From Ceratobasidium sp. AG-K (taxonomy: Eukaryota > Basidiomycota > Agaricomycetes > Cantharellales > Ceratobasidiaceae): 64,000 nucleotides of DNA. The stretch covers positions 1,054,001-1,118,000 of the forward strand of contig JAWNGF010000007.1 of the NCBI GenBank assembly GCA_037039685.1, read 5' to 3'. Made by a program: the position numbers and the translations under genes. Of the stretch, positions 12,624 through 23,613 are shown piece after piece; position 1 is the first letter of the stretch, and the number at the start of each line of letters is the position of its first letter. The notes beneath the pieces are model-generated. The model was given only the letters and a program-made list of their open reading frames with translations, made no database searches and was not told the origin of the DNA.

Positions 12624-12730
12624 AGGCGTGGTTGCCTAGCGGGTAATACCTCAGTCGGTCCTCGCTGAGGTAATTCCCAGGAGGTCGTCAGTTCGGTTCT
12701 GACATGTGCGAACCTCGTTTCAGTGACAGC
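12624..12730 (+). repeat. tRNA-like sequence, probable SINE head
   Basis: An A-box-like tggttgcctagcggg (about 12630-12644) is followed by a perfect T-arm at 12687-12703: stem gtcag/ctgac with a seven-base loop ttcggtt that contains the B-box. A stem cctcag/ctgagg lies between. The acceptor ends do not pair and the anticodon loop is too large, so this is not a working tRNA gene. It best fits a tRNA-derived SINE or a decayed tRNA. Confidence 0.45.
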
Positions 12731-14105
12731 AATTGTTTTTGCCAAATTTCCTTTCCACCGCCAACCTCAATGTAGTAACTATGACAAACACATTAACTAC
12801 CTGATATGTACATAGGTAGACAGCGACCAGCACAGGAAAAATCACTGAAAACGGACATATTCAGTGACTTTCTTCAGCGCACATTGCACTTAATCTGACG
12901 CATACAGGCCGCTTTTCAGTGCTAAAAGCGCTGAGTGTTCAGCTTCAAGGTTACTGAACCAGGGTGCTGGATTTCAACGCTTCTAGGCTACACAGTGCAA
13001 TGTGAGACATCGATTCGTGAACGGGCTTGGCTATCGCTGAAAGCTTACGGTAAGATCGCTATTGTGCGAGAAAGAATGCACTCCAGCTAGGATATGAAAA
13101 ATTTTGTCCACCAATGTCAAGCCAAATGCACACATTCGTACTTTCATTCCACTCATACCGCACCAACCATTGCCTTGTACTGGCGGGTTGCAATTTCCGG
13201 ATGCCCGGTGCACCCGATTCGAGTGTCCCGAGCTCGGGCGAGGCATGTAATTTGAGTAGGCACCTATGCCCTCTCCTATCTCTTTGACCAAAGATCATGT
13301 CCCAGGGCAGCATCCCACTCGGTGAATCGGTTCAATTGCAGCGCTCGATGCGTGAACCCCGTCCTTGTAAATTACATGCCTTCACACATCCATATTCACG
13401 AATCTATTTCCCAGGACCCGTCACAAAGTAATTGATAAGGGAAGAACGCACGGCGATGGCTATTTGAATATCATCTGACAACATGGTGGTCATGATCGTC
13501 TTGGACCATTTGATTGACGGACATTCAGGGCGGGACCGAAACCGATCCGGAGCGCCACATCGAAGTGTTCCTTACCCCTGCGACGATCGGGATCGACAAG
13601 AGAGGAAGATCCTTGGGTGAGCGCCCCAATAGACCGTCAACCAGACTCGGGACAAAAAAGCGAAAGGGGCAGTAGGCTGACGGCATGGTGCCATGGAGAA
13701 GGTGCAGCCATTGGTCGGCGCATATGGGTGGAGCGTGGATTGGCCACCAGAACAATGCTTGTGTCAACGGACTCGAGGGTGTTGAACGTGTAGCGAAGCC
13801 TGCTCATAGTAATCGATTGAACTACCATGATGACATCTCACCTAGTGACGGGAATTGTCGCGAACATTTCCAGCACAACTTGGCCTTCTGCTTTTGGCGA
13901 TGTTACGTGATAGGCACCCTATACCGGTTTGTGCACAGATCTGCACGTGGGACGAACGATCTTGCCCTCTGACAACGACCTGTGAGCAAAGGCCGACGAG
14001 CACCAAGATCAATCGAATCGAATAGCCGAGTGACAATGGAGATTGAAATAATTGTGCGTTGCAGTCTGATATGTCTATGGTGTTTGCTGAGATGTGATTT
14101 CGCAG
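12731..14105. other. No supported gene; short palindromes; possible 5' part of the microexon gene
   Basis: There is an 8-bp perfect hairpin around 12850-12875 (tcactgaa and ttcagtga) and a second repeat of the same motif near 12915-12950. I searched for the exon-intron signature seen downstream. Possible acceptors and donors exist (for example a 33-nt frame between an acceptor near 13876 and gtgata at 13909), but none forms a consistent chain. The first exon and start codon of the downstream gene are probably hidden here. The minus frame 13842-14198 looks accidental. Confidence 0.35.
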
Positions 14106-15623
14106 TGGGTGCGCTAGACGACGTATAGCCATGACGAGTGTTGATGAATCATTTCCTGCACGCCTGTCAGGTTGAAGGCAGAGATTCTGTGAGTGCATCC
14201 CTTCGTTGCTGCTGCTTTCCGGTGATTCCTGTGGCTCAATGATCCGCCGTCACCCTAGTCTGTGGGTACACCGCGTCGGCTTTAATCACCAAGCACAACG
14301 CTGACCTTGCGAACGCCGACACGGCAATACGAACATGACTGGAAACCGACTGCTATTTCACTTGTGACTACAAGGTGTGCCGGTTCCGTCCCTCAACCGA
14401 GCATGCTGCTGACCATCACTGGAACTGTCGATGAACCATTGGGCTTGCCTCGAACGGTCACACGCATCCAGGGGGTACGTGTCCTTCGTGCCGACCGAGG
14501 CATGACTCTGACGGGCAAATTACATCGATTGGTCTGGCCTCTGATGCGTGACCTTGACTATGACAGAGCGTGCGTACCTCGACTGCTGAGCGGACTAGAG
14601 CTGACTAGGACTACACTCGCCGTTGCCAACGACTGAACCCGTTTCTTGCGCACTGTACCGTTACCAGGATGTAAGTGATGTCTTATGGGACACAGGGCAG
14701 CTGATCAGTGTATGGATTTATCGTGCGCGTGCTCGCTGCCCTCCCGCGGCGTTCGATAACATCAGACTGTATGTCGGAGTTACTTAGTACAGTGGAGATC
14801 ATGCTAATCAGTATAACAATGATGGGATTTGATTGTTCTACGGGTCGAACCTCATTTGCTTCCACGTAATCAAGTGGGTTAGTGCGCGTGATGGATATGG
14901 AGCTGCCGGAAGTAATTTACTTATGTGGTTCCATTACCATTGTTCTAGACTGTGAGTAACGTTGCATCGACATGATGTCGTTATTAGCTGACTGGGCATT
15001 CAAACGACCACAGTGGGTGGGTTCCTTCACCAGAAGGCATGGATGAGGCGTGCTAACAAGCAGGCAACGTGCGACCTCTTAGACGATAGATGAAGAAAGG
15101 GTGAGTCACTGCGCTTTGTGGGCGAATGGCCAGATGCCGACAGTCCATACTTGCGGTATCGAAACTTGGCGATAACAGAAAGTGAGTGCCACTTCAGAAA
15201 CCGAAAAGCGTGCACTAAAGTGGCCCACGGGTCGTATTTGATTGATGGGTATCGACGCTCCAGTATGTAAGTAGACAAGAGATGTAGATGCGCGAAGCTC
15301 GACTGACAGGAGTTACAAATTGGACGAAGGAGGCGAGTAGAATGCGGCTGCCTGGTGGGACTGAGATAGGAGTTGAGCTCATTGGTAAAATAATAGATTG
15401 TGAGTAGAACCGAGAAGAACCACGCGCCATGAGGCTGAGATCTTTTCTATTGCTGGCAGACAGTACGTTGGCTAGTAGTAGCCGTGATGTGAATACGTGG
15501 GAACAAACAATGACACTCGACTCTTGGTTTGTAGAAAGCGAGTGGGGATCTATGATCAAACGAGAATGATGATGCTAACCAATGCGGTGCATTTTTGGAC
15601 CTGACGCTTCACTATGACTTTAG
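14106..15623 (+). other. Tract of single-codon (3-nt) exons, 5' part
   Basis: Fourteen three-base exons lie between splice-like signals: TGG 14106, TCT 14259, GGG 14472, AGC 14567, GAT 14668, ACT 14766, TGG 14875, ACT 14949, TGG 15014, AAA 15179, TAT 15264, ATT 15397, ACA 15460, AAA 15535. Thirteen are preceded by YAG, one by AAG. Donors are mostly GTRNGT; the last is GCGAGT. Two longer exons of exactly 18 nt (14171-14188, VEGRDS; 15083-15100, TIDEER) keep frame. Intervening introns are 60-130 nt with branch-point-like CTGAC/CTAAC motifs. One interval (14262-14471) probably hides one unit and another (15267-15396) may do so. None of the three-base exons is a stop codon. I infer these are exons of the kinase gene downstream; no transcript evidence is available. 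Confidence 0.6.
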
Positions 15624-18600
15624 GGAGTACGTATGAATCTGTGATCGCAGGAGGACGATGGTGCTGACTAATGCGGCGCATTTCTGCACCTGATGCTCGT
15701 CGTCGCTGCTGTCTGACGCTTCACTACGAGAATAGTATGTACGTATGAATCTGTGATCGCAGGAGGACGATGGTGCTGACTAATGCGGCGCATTTCTGCA
15801 CCTGATGCTCGTCGTCGCTGCCGTCTGACGCTTCACTACGAGAATAGTATGTACGTATGAATCTGTGATCGCAGGAGGACGATGGTGCTGACTAATGCGG
15901 CGCATTTCTGCACCTGATGCTCGTCGTCGCTGCCGTCTGACGCTTCACTACGAGAATAGTATGTACGTATGAATCTGTGATCGCAGGAGGACGATGGTGC
16001 TGACTAATGCGGCGCATTTTCTGCACCTGATGCTCGTCGTCGCTGCCGTCTGACGCTTCACTATGACTTTAGCGAGTACGTATGAATCTGTGATCGCAGG
16101 AGGACGATGGTGCTGACTAATGCGGCGCATTTCTGCACCTGATGCTCGTCGTCGCTGCCGTCTGACGCTTCACTATGACTTTAGCTTGTACGTATGAATC
16201 TGTGATCGCACGAGGATGATGGTGCTGACTAATGCGGCGCATTTCTGCACCTGATGCTCGTCGTCGCTGCCGTCTGACCCTTCACTATGACTTTAGACCG
16301 TACGTATGAATCTGTGATCGCACGAGGATGATGGTGCTGACTAATGCGGCGCATTTCTGCACCTGATGCTCGTCGTCGCTGCCGTCTGACGCTTCACTAC
16401 GAGATTAGCGGGTACGTATGAATCTGTGATCGCACGAGGACGATGGTGCTGACTAATGCGGCGCATTTCTGCACCTGATGCTCGTCGTCGCTGCCGTCTG
16501 ACGCTTCACTACGAGAATAGTATGTACGTATGAATCTGTGATCGCAGGAGGACGATGGTGCTGACTAATGCGGCGCATTTCTGCACCTGATGCTCGTCGT
16601 CGCTGCCGTCTGACGCTTCACTATGACTTTAGGTTGTACGTATGAATCTGTGATCGCAGGAGGACGATGGTGCTGACTAATGCGGCGCATTTCTGCACCT
16701 GATGCTCGTCGTCGCTGCCGTCTGACGCTTCACTACGAGAATAGTATGTACGTATGAATCTGTGATCGCAGGAGGACGATGGTGCTGACTAATGCGGCGC
16801 ATTTCTGCACCTGATGCTCGTCGTCGCTGCCGTCTGACGCTTCACTATGACTTTAGCGAGTACGTATGAATCTGTGATCGCAGGAGGACGATGGTGCTGA
16901 CTAATGCGGCGCATTTCTGCACCTGATGCTCGTCGTCGCTGCCGTCTGACGCTTCACTACGAGATTAGGATGTACGTATGAATCTGTGATCGCAGGAGGA
17001 CGATGGTGCTGACTAATGCGGCGCATTTCTGCACCTGATGCTCGTCGTCGCTGCCGTCTGACGCTTCACTACGAGATTAGTATGTACGTACGAATCTGTG
17101 ATCGCAGGAGGACGATGGTGCTGACTAATGCGGCGCATTTCTGCACCTGATGCTCGTCGTCGCTGCCGTCTGACGCTTCACTATGACTTTAGGGAGTACG
17201 TATGAATCTGTGATCGCAGGAGGACGATGGTGCTGACTAATGCGGCGCATTTCTGCACCTGATGCTCGTCGTCGCTGCCGTCTGACGCTTCACTATGACT
17301 TTAGGGAGTACGTATTAATCTGTGATCGCAGGAGGACGATGGTGCTGACTAATGCGGCGCATTTCTGCACCTGATGCTCGTCGTCGCTGCCGTCTGACGC
17401 TTCACTACGAGAATAGTATGTACGTATGAATCTGTGATCGCAGGAGGACGATGGTGCTGACTAATGCGGCGCATTTCTGCACCTGATGCTCGTCGTCGCT
17501 GCCGTCTGACGCTTCACTACGAGAATAGTATGTACGTATGAATCTGTGATCGCAGGAGGACGATGGTGCTGACTAATGCGGCGCATTTCTGCACCTGATG
17601 CTCGTCGTCGCTGCCGTCTGACGCTTCACTACGAGAATAGTATGTACGTATGAATCTGTGATCGCAGGAGGACGATGGTGCTGACTAATGCGGCGCATTT
17701 CTGCACCTGATGCTCGTCGTCGCTGCCGTCTGACGCTTCACTACGAGAATAGTATGTACGTATGAATCTGTGATCGCAGGAGGACGATGGTGCTGACTAA
17801 TGCGGCGCATTTCTGCACCTGATGCTCGTCGTCGCTGCCGTCTGACGCTTCACTATGACTTTAGGGAGTACGTATGAATCTGTGATCGTAGGAGGACGAT
17901 GGTGCTGACTAATAATGCGGCGCATTTCTGCACCTGATGCTCGTCGTCGCTGCCGTCTGACGCTTCACTATGACTTTAGGTTGTACGTATTAATCTGTGA
18001 TCGCAGGAGGACGATGGTGCTGACTAATGCGGCGCATTTCTGCACCTGATGCTCGTCGTCGCTGCCGTCTGACGCTTCACTATGACTTTAGGTTGTACGT
18101 ATGAATCTGTGATCGCAGGAGGACGATGGTGCTGACTAATGCGGCGCATTTCTGCACCTGATGCTCGTCGTCGCTGCCGTCTGACGCTTCACTATGACTT
18201 TAGGGAGTACGTATGAATCTGTGATCGCAGGAGGACGATGGTGCTGACTAATGCGGCGCATTTCTGCACCTGATGCTCGTCGTCGCTGCCGTCTGACGCT
18301 TCACTACGAGAATAGTATGTACGTATGAATCTGTGATCGCAGGAGGACGATGGTGCTGACTAATGCGGCGCATTTCTGCACCTGATGCTCGTCGTCGCTG
18401 CCGTCTGACGCTTCACTATGACTTTAGCGAGTACGTATGAATCTGTGATCGCAGGAGGACGATGGTGCTGACTAATGCGGCGCATTTCTGCACCTGATGC
18501 TCGTCGTCGCTGCCGTCTGACGCTTCACTATGACTTTAGGGAGTACGTATGAATCTGTGATCGCAGGAGGACGATGGTGCTGACTAATGCGGCGCATTTC

Positions 18601-19662
18601 TGCACCTGATGCTCGTCGTCGCTGCCGTCTGACGCTTCACTACGAGATTAGGATGTACGTATGAATCTGTGATCGCAGGAGGACGATGGTGCTGACTAAT
18701 GCGGCGCATTTCTGCACCTGATGCTCGTCGTCGCTGCCGTCTGACGCTTCACTATGACTTTAGCGAGTACGTATGAATCTGTGATCGTAGGAGGACGATG
18801 GTGCTGACTAATGCGGCGCATTTCTGCACCTGATGCTCGTCGTCGCTGCCGTCTGACGCTTCACTATGACTTTAGGTTGTACGTATTAATCTGTGATCGC
18901 AGGAGGACGATGGTGCTGACTAATGCGGCGCATTTCTGCACCTGATGCTCGTCGTCGCTGCCGTCTGACGCTTCACTACGAGATTAGGTTGTACGTATGA
19001 ATCTGTGATCGCAGGAGGACGATGGTGCTGACTAATGCGGCGCATTTCTGCACCTGATGCTCGTCGTCGCTGCCGTCTGACGCTTCACTACGAGATTAGG
19101 ATGTACGTATGAATCTGTGATCGCAGGAGGACGATGGTGCTGACTAATGCGGCGCATTTCTGCACCTGATGCTCGTCGTCGCTGCCGTCTGACGCTTCAC
19201 TACGAGAATAGTATGTACGTATGAATCTGTGATCGCAGGAGGACGATGGTGCTGACTAATGCGGCGCATTTCTGCACCTGATGCTCGTCGTCGCTGCCGT
19301 CTGACGCTTCACTATGACTTTAGGGAGTACGTATGAATCTGTGATCGTAGGAGGACGATGGTGCTGACTAATGCGGCGCATTTCTGCACCTGATGCTCGT
19401 CGTCGCTGCCGTCTGACGCTTCACTATGACTTTAGGTTGTACGTATTAATCTGTGATCGCAGGAGGACGATGGTGCTGACTAATGCGGCGCATTTCTGCA
19501 CCTGATGCTCGTCGTCGCTGCCGTCTGACGCTTCACTACGAGATTAGGTTGTACGTATGAATCTGTGATCGCAGGAGGACGATGGTGCTGACTAATGCGG
19601 CGCATTTCTGCACCTGATGCTCGTCGTCGCTGCCGTCTGACGCTTCACTACGAGATTAGGAT
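15624..19662 (+). repeat. 112-bp tandem array: 37 single-codon exons separated by near-identical 109-nt introns
   Basis: Thirty-six units of 112 bp, with only 4 extra bases in total (one near 16018, three near 17911). The constant part begins gtacgtatgaatctgtgatc (5' splice consensus GTACGT) and contains gctgactaatg and later gtctgacgct, both branch-point-like. It ends in one of three 3' ends: tatgactttag, tacgagaatag or tacgagattag. The only strongly variable part is the three bases between that AG and the next GTACGT: TAT, GGA, GTT, CGA, GAT, CGG, CTT or ACC. Read as codons, these give Tyr 12, Gly 7, Val 7, Arg 5, Asp 4, Leu 1, Thr 1. The tacgagaatag end occurs only before TAT. A block with the variants gatcgtagg and gtattaatc recurs (about 17880, 18790, 19350), indicating higher-order duplication. 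Confidence 0.9.
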
Positions 19663-20514
19663 GTACGTATCAATCTGTGATCGCACGAGGATGATGGTGC
19701 TGACTCAAAACTTTCTTTCAATCACCTATGCTTTGCTCAGACTGTGCGTGAAGCCTGACTACTACGTCCTACCTACTGTTAATTCTACCAATTTTTCTCC
19801 CTGATTAGCTTGTCAGTGTCTCAAGGATTCATTTCCGCCCAGCCACTTATTCTACGAGCTTACTCTTCTCTCCTCCTAGGATGTGAGCCCTTAACTCGTG
19901 GTGTTATTGGCCGTTATTTCTCTCGTGCTAACAATCACGTTTCCCCCCAGGAGGCTCGTTATATTCTTATTTATTATTTTAGTGGAGTCTTACTTCCTTA
20001 TAGGCTGTGAGTTCTCGAGCCATTATTACTTCTCATGCGATCCCTCTAACATGTCCCATCCCTTACAGAAGGTATGCATTATATCCCTCTTACTTCTCTT
20101 ATGAATCAACTTCAACTCACAAATCTGTAGAATGTGAGCAACCGTTCCTCGACACTCTTCGGTTTACGTTCTGACCTGCGTACATCCAGAATGTATGTCA
20201 CGTGACTCTCGATTTTGATCCACTTGTCGATTGCTCCTGAATCGCATGTCACTTCCAGGCCGTAGGAATCCTTCATTGACGCTGACGATTGCTACACTAA
20301 ACAAATGTTGCTTTACGAACAGGTGGTACGCTCCCGTTGGTTGCGACAGCTCGTTTTATTGTTGACAACAACTCTCATACACCACTAGAAAGTTGGTACT
20401 GCTGCTATCGATCACTTCCTGGCCCTACTGATCCTGGACTCATCCCGTCCCTCATAGGATGTGAGTTGCCGGGCGCACTGAGCCTTTCATCGCTTACAAT
20501 GTCTCGTCCCCAAG
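19663..20514 (+). other. Tract of single-codon exons, 3' part
   Basis: The pattern continues past the array with diverged introns. Three-base exons: ACT 19741, CTT 19809, GAT 19880, GAG 19951, GCT 20004, AAG 20069, AAT 20131, AAT 20190, GCC 20259, GTG 20323, AAA 20389, GAT 20458. Every one is preceded by YAG (ctcag, attag, cctag, cccag, tatag, tacag, tgtag, tccag, tccag, aacag, actag, catag). Donors include gtgcgt, gtgagt, gtatgt and one GC donor (gctcgt). Introns are 50-78 nt, several with perfect CTAAC branch points (near 19928 and 20046). The last intron (from 20461) leads into the first ordinary exon of the kinase gene. Confidence 0.6.
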
Positions 20515-22631
20515 TTTTTACGAAGAAACCCCACCATGACTCTGAACGAGGTTCGTTCACATTCCCCACTGATTACGCAATGGCCTCGCGGTGGTCCGTA
20601 CTCGCCATACTTCGTCGACACGATCCACAACGATCTTAATATCAATTTGGTATTATTGGCTACTTGCATACTTATACCATTATTCCTGTCATTGCCGTAG
20701 AACAAGACCGGATTCATCCCACTCACCAAGCCCGAGGTGTTGATCTCATCTCAACAAAGTCAATATGTAAGCTTCATTTGCCTAATGGGTGACTATTTCT
20801 CAATCAATTGGCCCCCAGAAGCACAACCAAGTGGATCCGGAACAAAATAACCAACATGTAGAGGACTCCGGAGCCCAGCCGGTTGTGTCAGGCAATACAC
20901 CTCTAACCCTACAGGCCGACTCGCCAGATCATCGTCGTGGGAAAAGCGATGCCTTCAAGCGCGGAAGTTTGGTGAGTTCTGAATGGTGCACTTTCCTCGA
21001 CCATCTCATTTACCCCTTACCGTCCATATCTAGGGCGAGGACGCCAAGACAGTCGCTTCACATAGTGAATCAGTTCTCGCCTTGAATGAAGCAAACGCCA
21101 CTGATAAGCTCATTGAAGTGAAGGAGAGGGTAAGTAGATCTGTATCTGGGACGAATATCAATTTTACTGGCAGCTGCATAGATGGGACAGACGGCAGCGG
21201 TACGAGGGCCCGGAAATCCCACTAGGCTACCCGTGATCACCCGCGAGATGGAAAGCCTAACCTTCAGCAAGACTATTCTTACTCGTCACTTATGAACCCG
21301 TCTGTAGCCCATCTCCGAAGTGCTCAAGCTCCTTAGTGCCCATGGATGCGAAATCGTCACAGATCAGCTTGATGTGTCCAACTTTAGTGAGTACCCCATC
21401 TCGGCAGGTGGATATGGGGATGTATACAGGGGTGCCTTTCACAATGGGAGTCGGGTCGCAGTCAAGTGCCTGCGGCTGCATATGGACTCGACCGAAGAAT
21501 CCAAGAAGCAGCTCAAGGTGAGATCTGTCTGCGCCCCGAGTTAACCCGTCTGATCATTAGCACAGCGTGCTGCCAGGGAGATGTACGTGTGGTCGAAGTG
21601 CAATCACCCCAACGTATTGGGTTTGATCGGAGTAGCTCAATACCGAAATCAGATCGCCATGGTGTCGCCATGGATGGAATATGGTAACATACGGCGTGCG
21701 CTGACCCTGCAACCTCAAGTTGATCGCTACGAACTGGTAAGGTGGGTCGAATCGGACATAGGGCGATTCCTGAACCTATTCAAAAAGTGTGCCCAAGTCG
21801 CGGAAGGAGTTGTATACTTGCACGGCGTTGGAGTCGTGAGTGACTATCAAATTGTGCTCGGGTACTTGCTCAAGCTTCCTGGCGCATAGATCCACGGGGA
21901 TCTTAAAGGCGTAGGGATACATATTTTTGATCCATTGACGCTTGGATGCACTAATACCTGAACTACTTTATCGTAGGACAATATTCTAGTTTCAAGCGAT
22001 CTCGTCCCTAAGCTCACAGACTTTGGCAATGCCGCGCTGAGAGAATATACGCTGCAGTTCTCGAACACAACCAGCAGGGCCGGCACTTCACTCAACTGGG
22101 TGGTAAGCCCAACATCACCCATCGCCAATCGCTGATATACTGAGCCCACGACAGGCTCCCGAGGTGCTAGGGGAGGAAACGGAGCTAAGTGTCGAAGCCG
22201 ATGTGTATTCGCTCGGAATGGTGCGTCTACAGTACACAAACTGAAGTGACTGTTTTGACAGAGGCCGTTCTTAGACTATCCTTGTATGTCTCGCGAAGTT
22301 GTCTTAGCGCTAAGCCGACCTCTGATGGTCTGAATAGGAAGTCATCACTGGGGCGATTCCGTACGCTGGTATGCGGGAGTTTATTATCGTGAAGAAAATT
22401 ACAAGCGGTGTGTATCCTATGCGACCCGAAGAACAAATACCCTCGAATGTCCACCATGCCGACCTTCTGTGGTCTCTTCTTACAAGTTGCTGGACATACG
22501 CTGCTCAGGATCGCCCAACTCCCACCCAAGTACTGGATAAGGTTAGTATATGCGCATCTATGGGGGATACGATCTCACTTATATTTCCATAGATGAGGGA
22601 GATTATCTTGGAAAGGGAAGGGGGGAACTAA
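20515..22631 (+). CDS. Protein kinase (TKL/tyrosine-kinase-like fold), catalytic part of the microexon gene
   Basis: Exons: 20515-20649, 20701-20766, 20819-20971, 21034-21129, 21182-21199, 21308-21517, 21566-21736, 21788-21835, 21890-21910, 21977-22102, 22155-22220, 22338-22541, 22593-22631. All thirteen are multiples of three and all introns are phase 0. The N-terminal linker is polar (MTLNEVRSHSPLITQ, KHNQVDPEQNNQHVED). Kinase motifs: glycine loop ISAGGYGDVYRGAF, VAVKCLRL lysine, CNHPNVLGLIGVAQ, MEYGN hinge, IHGDLKGDN catalytic loop (HGD instead of HRD), DFGNA, NWVAPEVLG, EADVYSLGMEVITGAIPYAG, QDRPTPTQVLDK. It ends ILEREGGN. All catalytic residues are present. An ATG at 20536 could serve as a conventional start, but the splice pattern upstream argues for a longer protein. 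A degenerate relative lies at 62.9-64 kb. Confidence 0.85.
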
Positions 22632-23207
22632 ACTGTCTTGGGAGAGGATAGTTTGCGGATGTTCATAGCGCCTTCTAGCTGCCGAAAGAATTGTTCAGTA
22701 ATGAGAAAAAAACAATGGAAGTAAAGTGTGACTATAGTGTCTCTTTGGTTGTGCTTGGAATCTTGTGCATCATCATCGAGGCCTTGAGCCAGACGTGCGA
22801 GTACAGAGTACCGTAGGCTGTCGGGCTACACGTGCAAGACTAGGACTGGCCCGCCCCAACTGAAATATGAAGGACGCATTACCGGTGGTGCCTATGGCAG
22901 TAGTATTAGTTGAAAGGCTTCACTGTTTAGATATAAAACCCAACGATTACGAGGTCAGAAAACTCACATAGAAACGACACATATATGCTCCTTTTTGGAG
23001 TTCTTGATTGGGCTTGAAGCTAGGAATTAGGCGCCGGGCTTACCTGGGTTGCGCAAATGCGCCCCTGTCCCACTTTTCTGACAGGGGCCTCCTCAGGCTC
23101 TTCTTCCGGCAGTTCCCACCGCTCACGCACCATTGCAGGTTGCAGTATTGCGGGCAGAGCCGCGTAAAATGGGCAGGGAGTAGATTGCAGGCTAAGTCGT
23201 GCCCACT
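22632..23207. other. Intergenic, no gene seen
   Basis: Holds a short perfect hairpin at 23061-23088 (gcccctgtc paired with gacaggggc, 10-base loop). Otherwise only short shadow frames. Confidence 0.4.
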
Positions 23208-23374
23208 CTCAGCAAAAATCTAAAATGCTGCGGAGAGCTCTGTAGCTCGGTTTTGCTGGGGAGCGCTCTAGGCTCCTGAAGCACCCCGTAGCACGTGATC
23301 GCATCGCTCCGAAGCGCTCGAGGAGCCTACGGAGGGCTCTGGAGCGCCCCGTAGCAATTTCAATTTTTGCTGAG
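23208..23374. mobile_element. Small MITE-like element with terminal inverted repeats
   Basis: The left end (ctcagcaaaaatctaaaatg, 23208 on) and the reverse complement of the right end (ctcagcaaaaattgaaattg, ending at 23374) match over about 26 bp with four mismatches. Inner arms also pair (gggagcgctctaggctcc against a copy near 23315-23350), so the 167-bp unit folds back almost entirely. No coding capacity. I could not identify a clear target-site duplication. Confidence 0.6.
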
Positions 23375-23613
23375 TAGGATGTTGTACTTAAAGCCCAGTT
23401 GATCGCAGAACTTGAAGAATCGGTCATGCTTTATAAGGGGTTAAGCCAGTCACTTAAACATTTCGCTGGTAACGTAGCCCTGGCTGGTAATATCTGACAC
23501 GGTTGTCTACGTGAGCACAGCTAGCCTTGGCGGTGCCCGCTACCAACACGAAGCTTGAAGATCTAGGGTGCTGATTGATGTGAATCGTAAAGGATCTGAG
23601 AAACTATTTACCT

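Noticed and set aside
12624..12730. Functional tRNA gene
   Set aside because: The acceptor stem does not pair and the anticodon loop is oversized; kept only as a tRNA-like repeat.
13842..14198. 118-codon minus-strand ORF
   Set aside because: No domain, no introns, unlikely composition, and it overlaps the plus-strand microexon tract.
15624..19662. CRISPR-like array (near-identical repeats with short variable segments)
   Set aside because: The variable segment is 3 bases, the constant part 109 bases with intron signals, and the surroundings are clearly eukaryotic nuclear DNA.
15948..19804. Short ORFs within the tandem array (60-70 codons on either strand)
   Set aside because: They arise from the repeat itself, recur in each unit frame and stop at repeat-borne stop codons.
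20536..20538. ATG 20536 as the true kinase start, leaving the upstream tract untranscribed
   Set aside because: Possible, but it would not explain the dense, phase-neutral 3-nt exon signals running directly into this exon. Kept as the main alternative to be tested.
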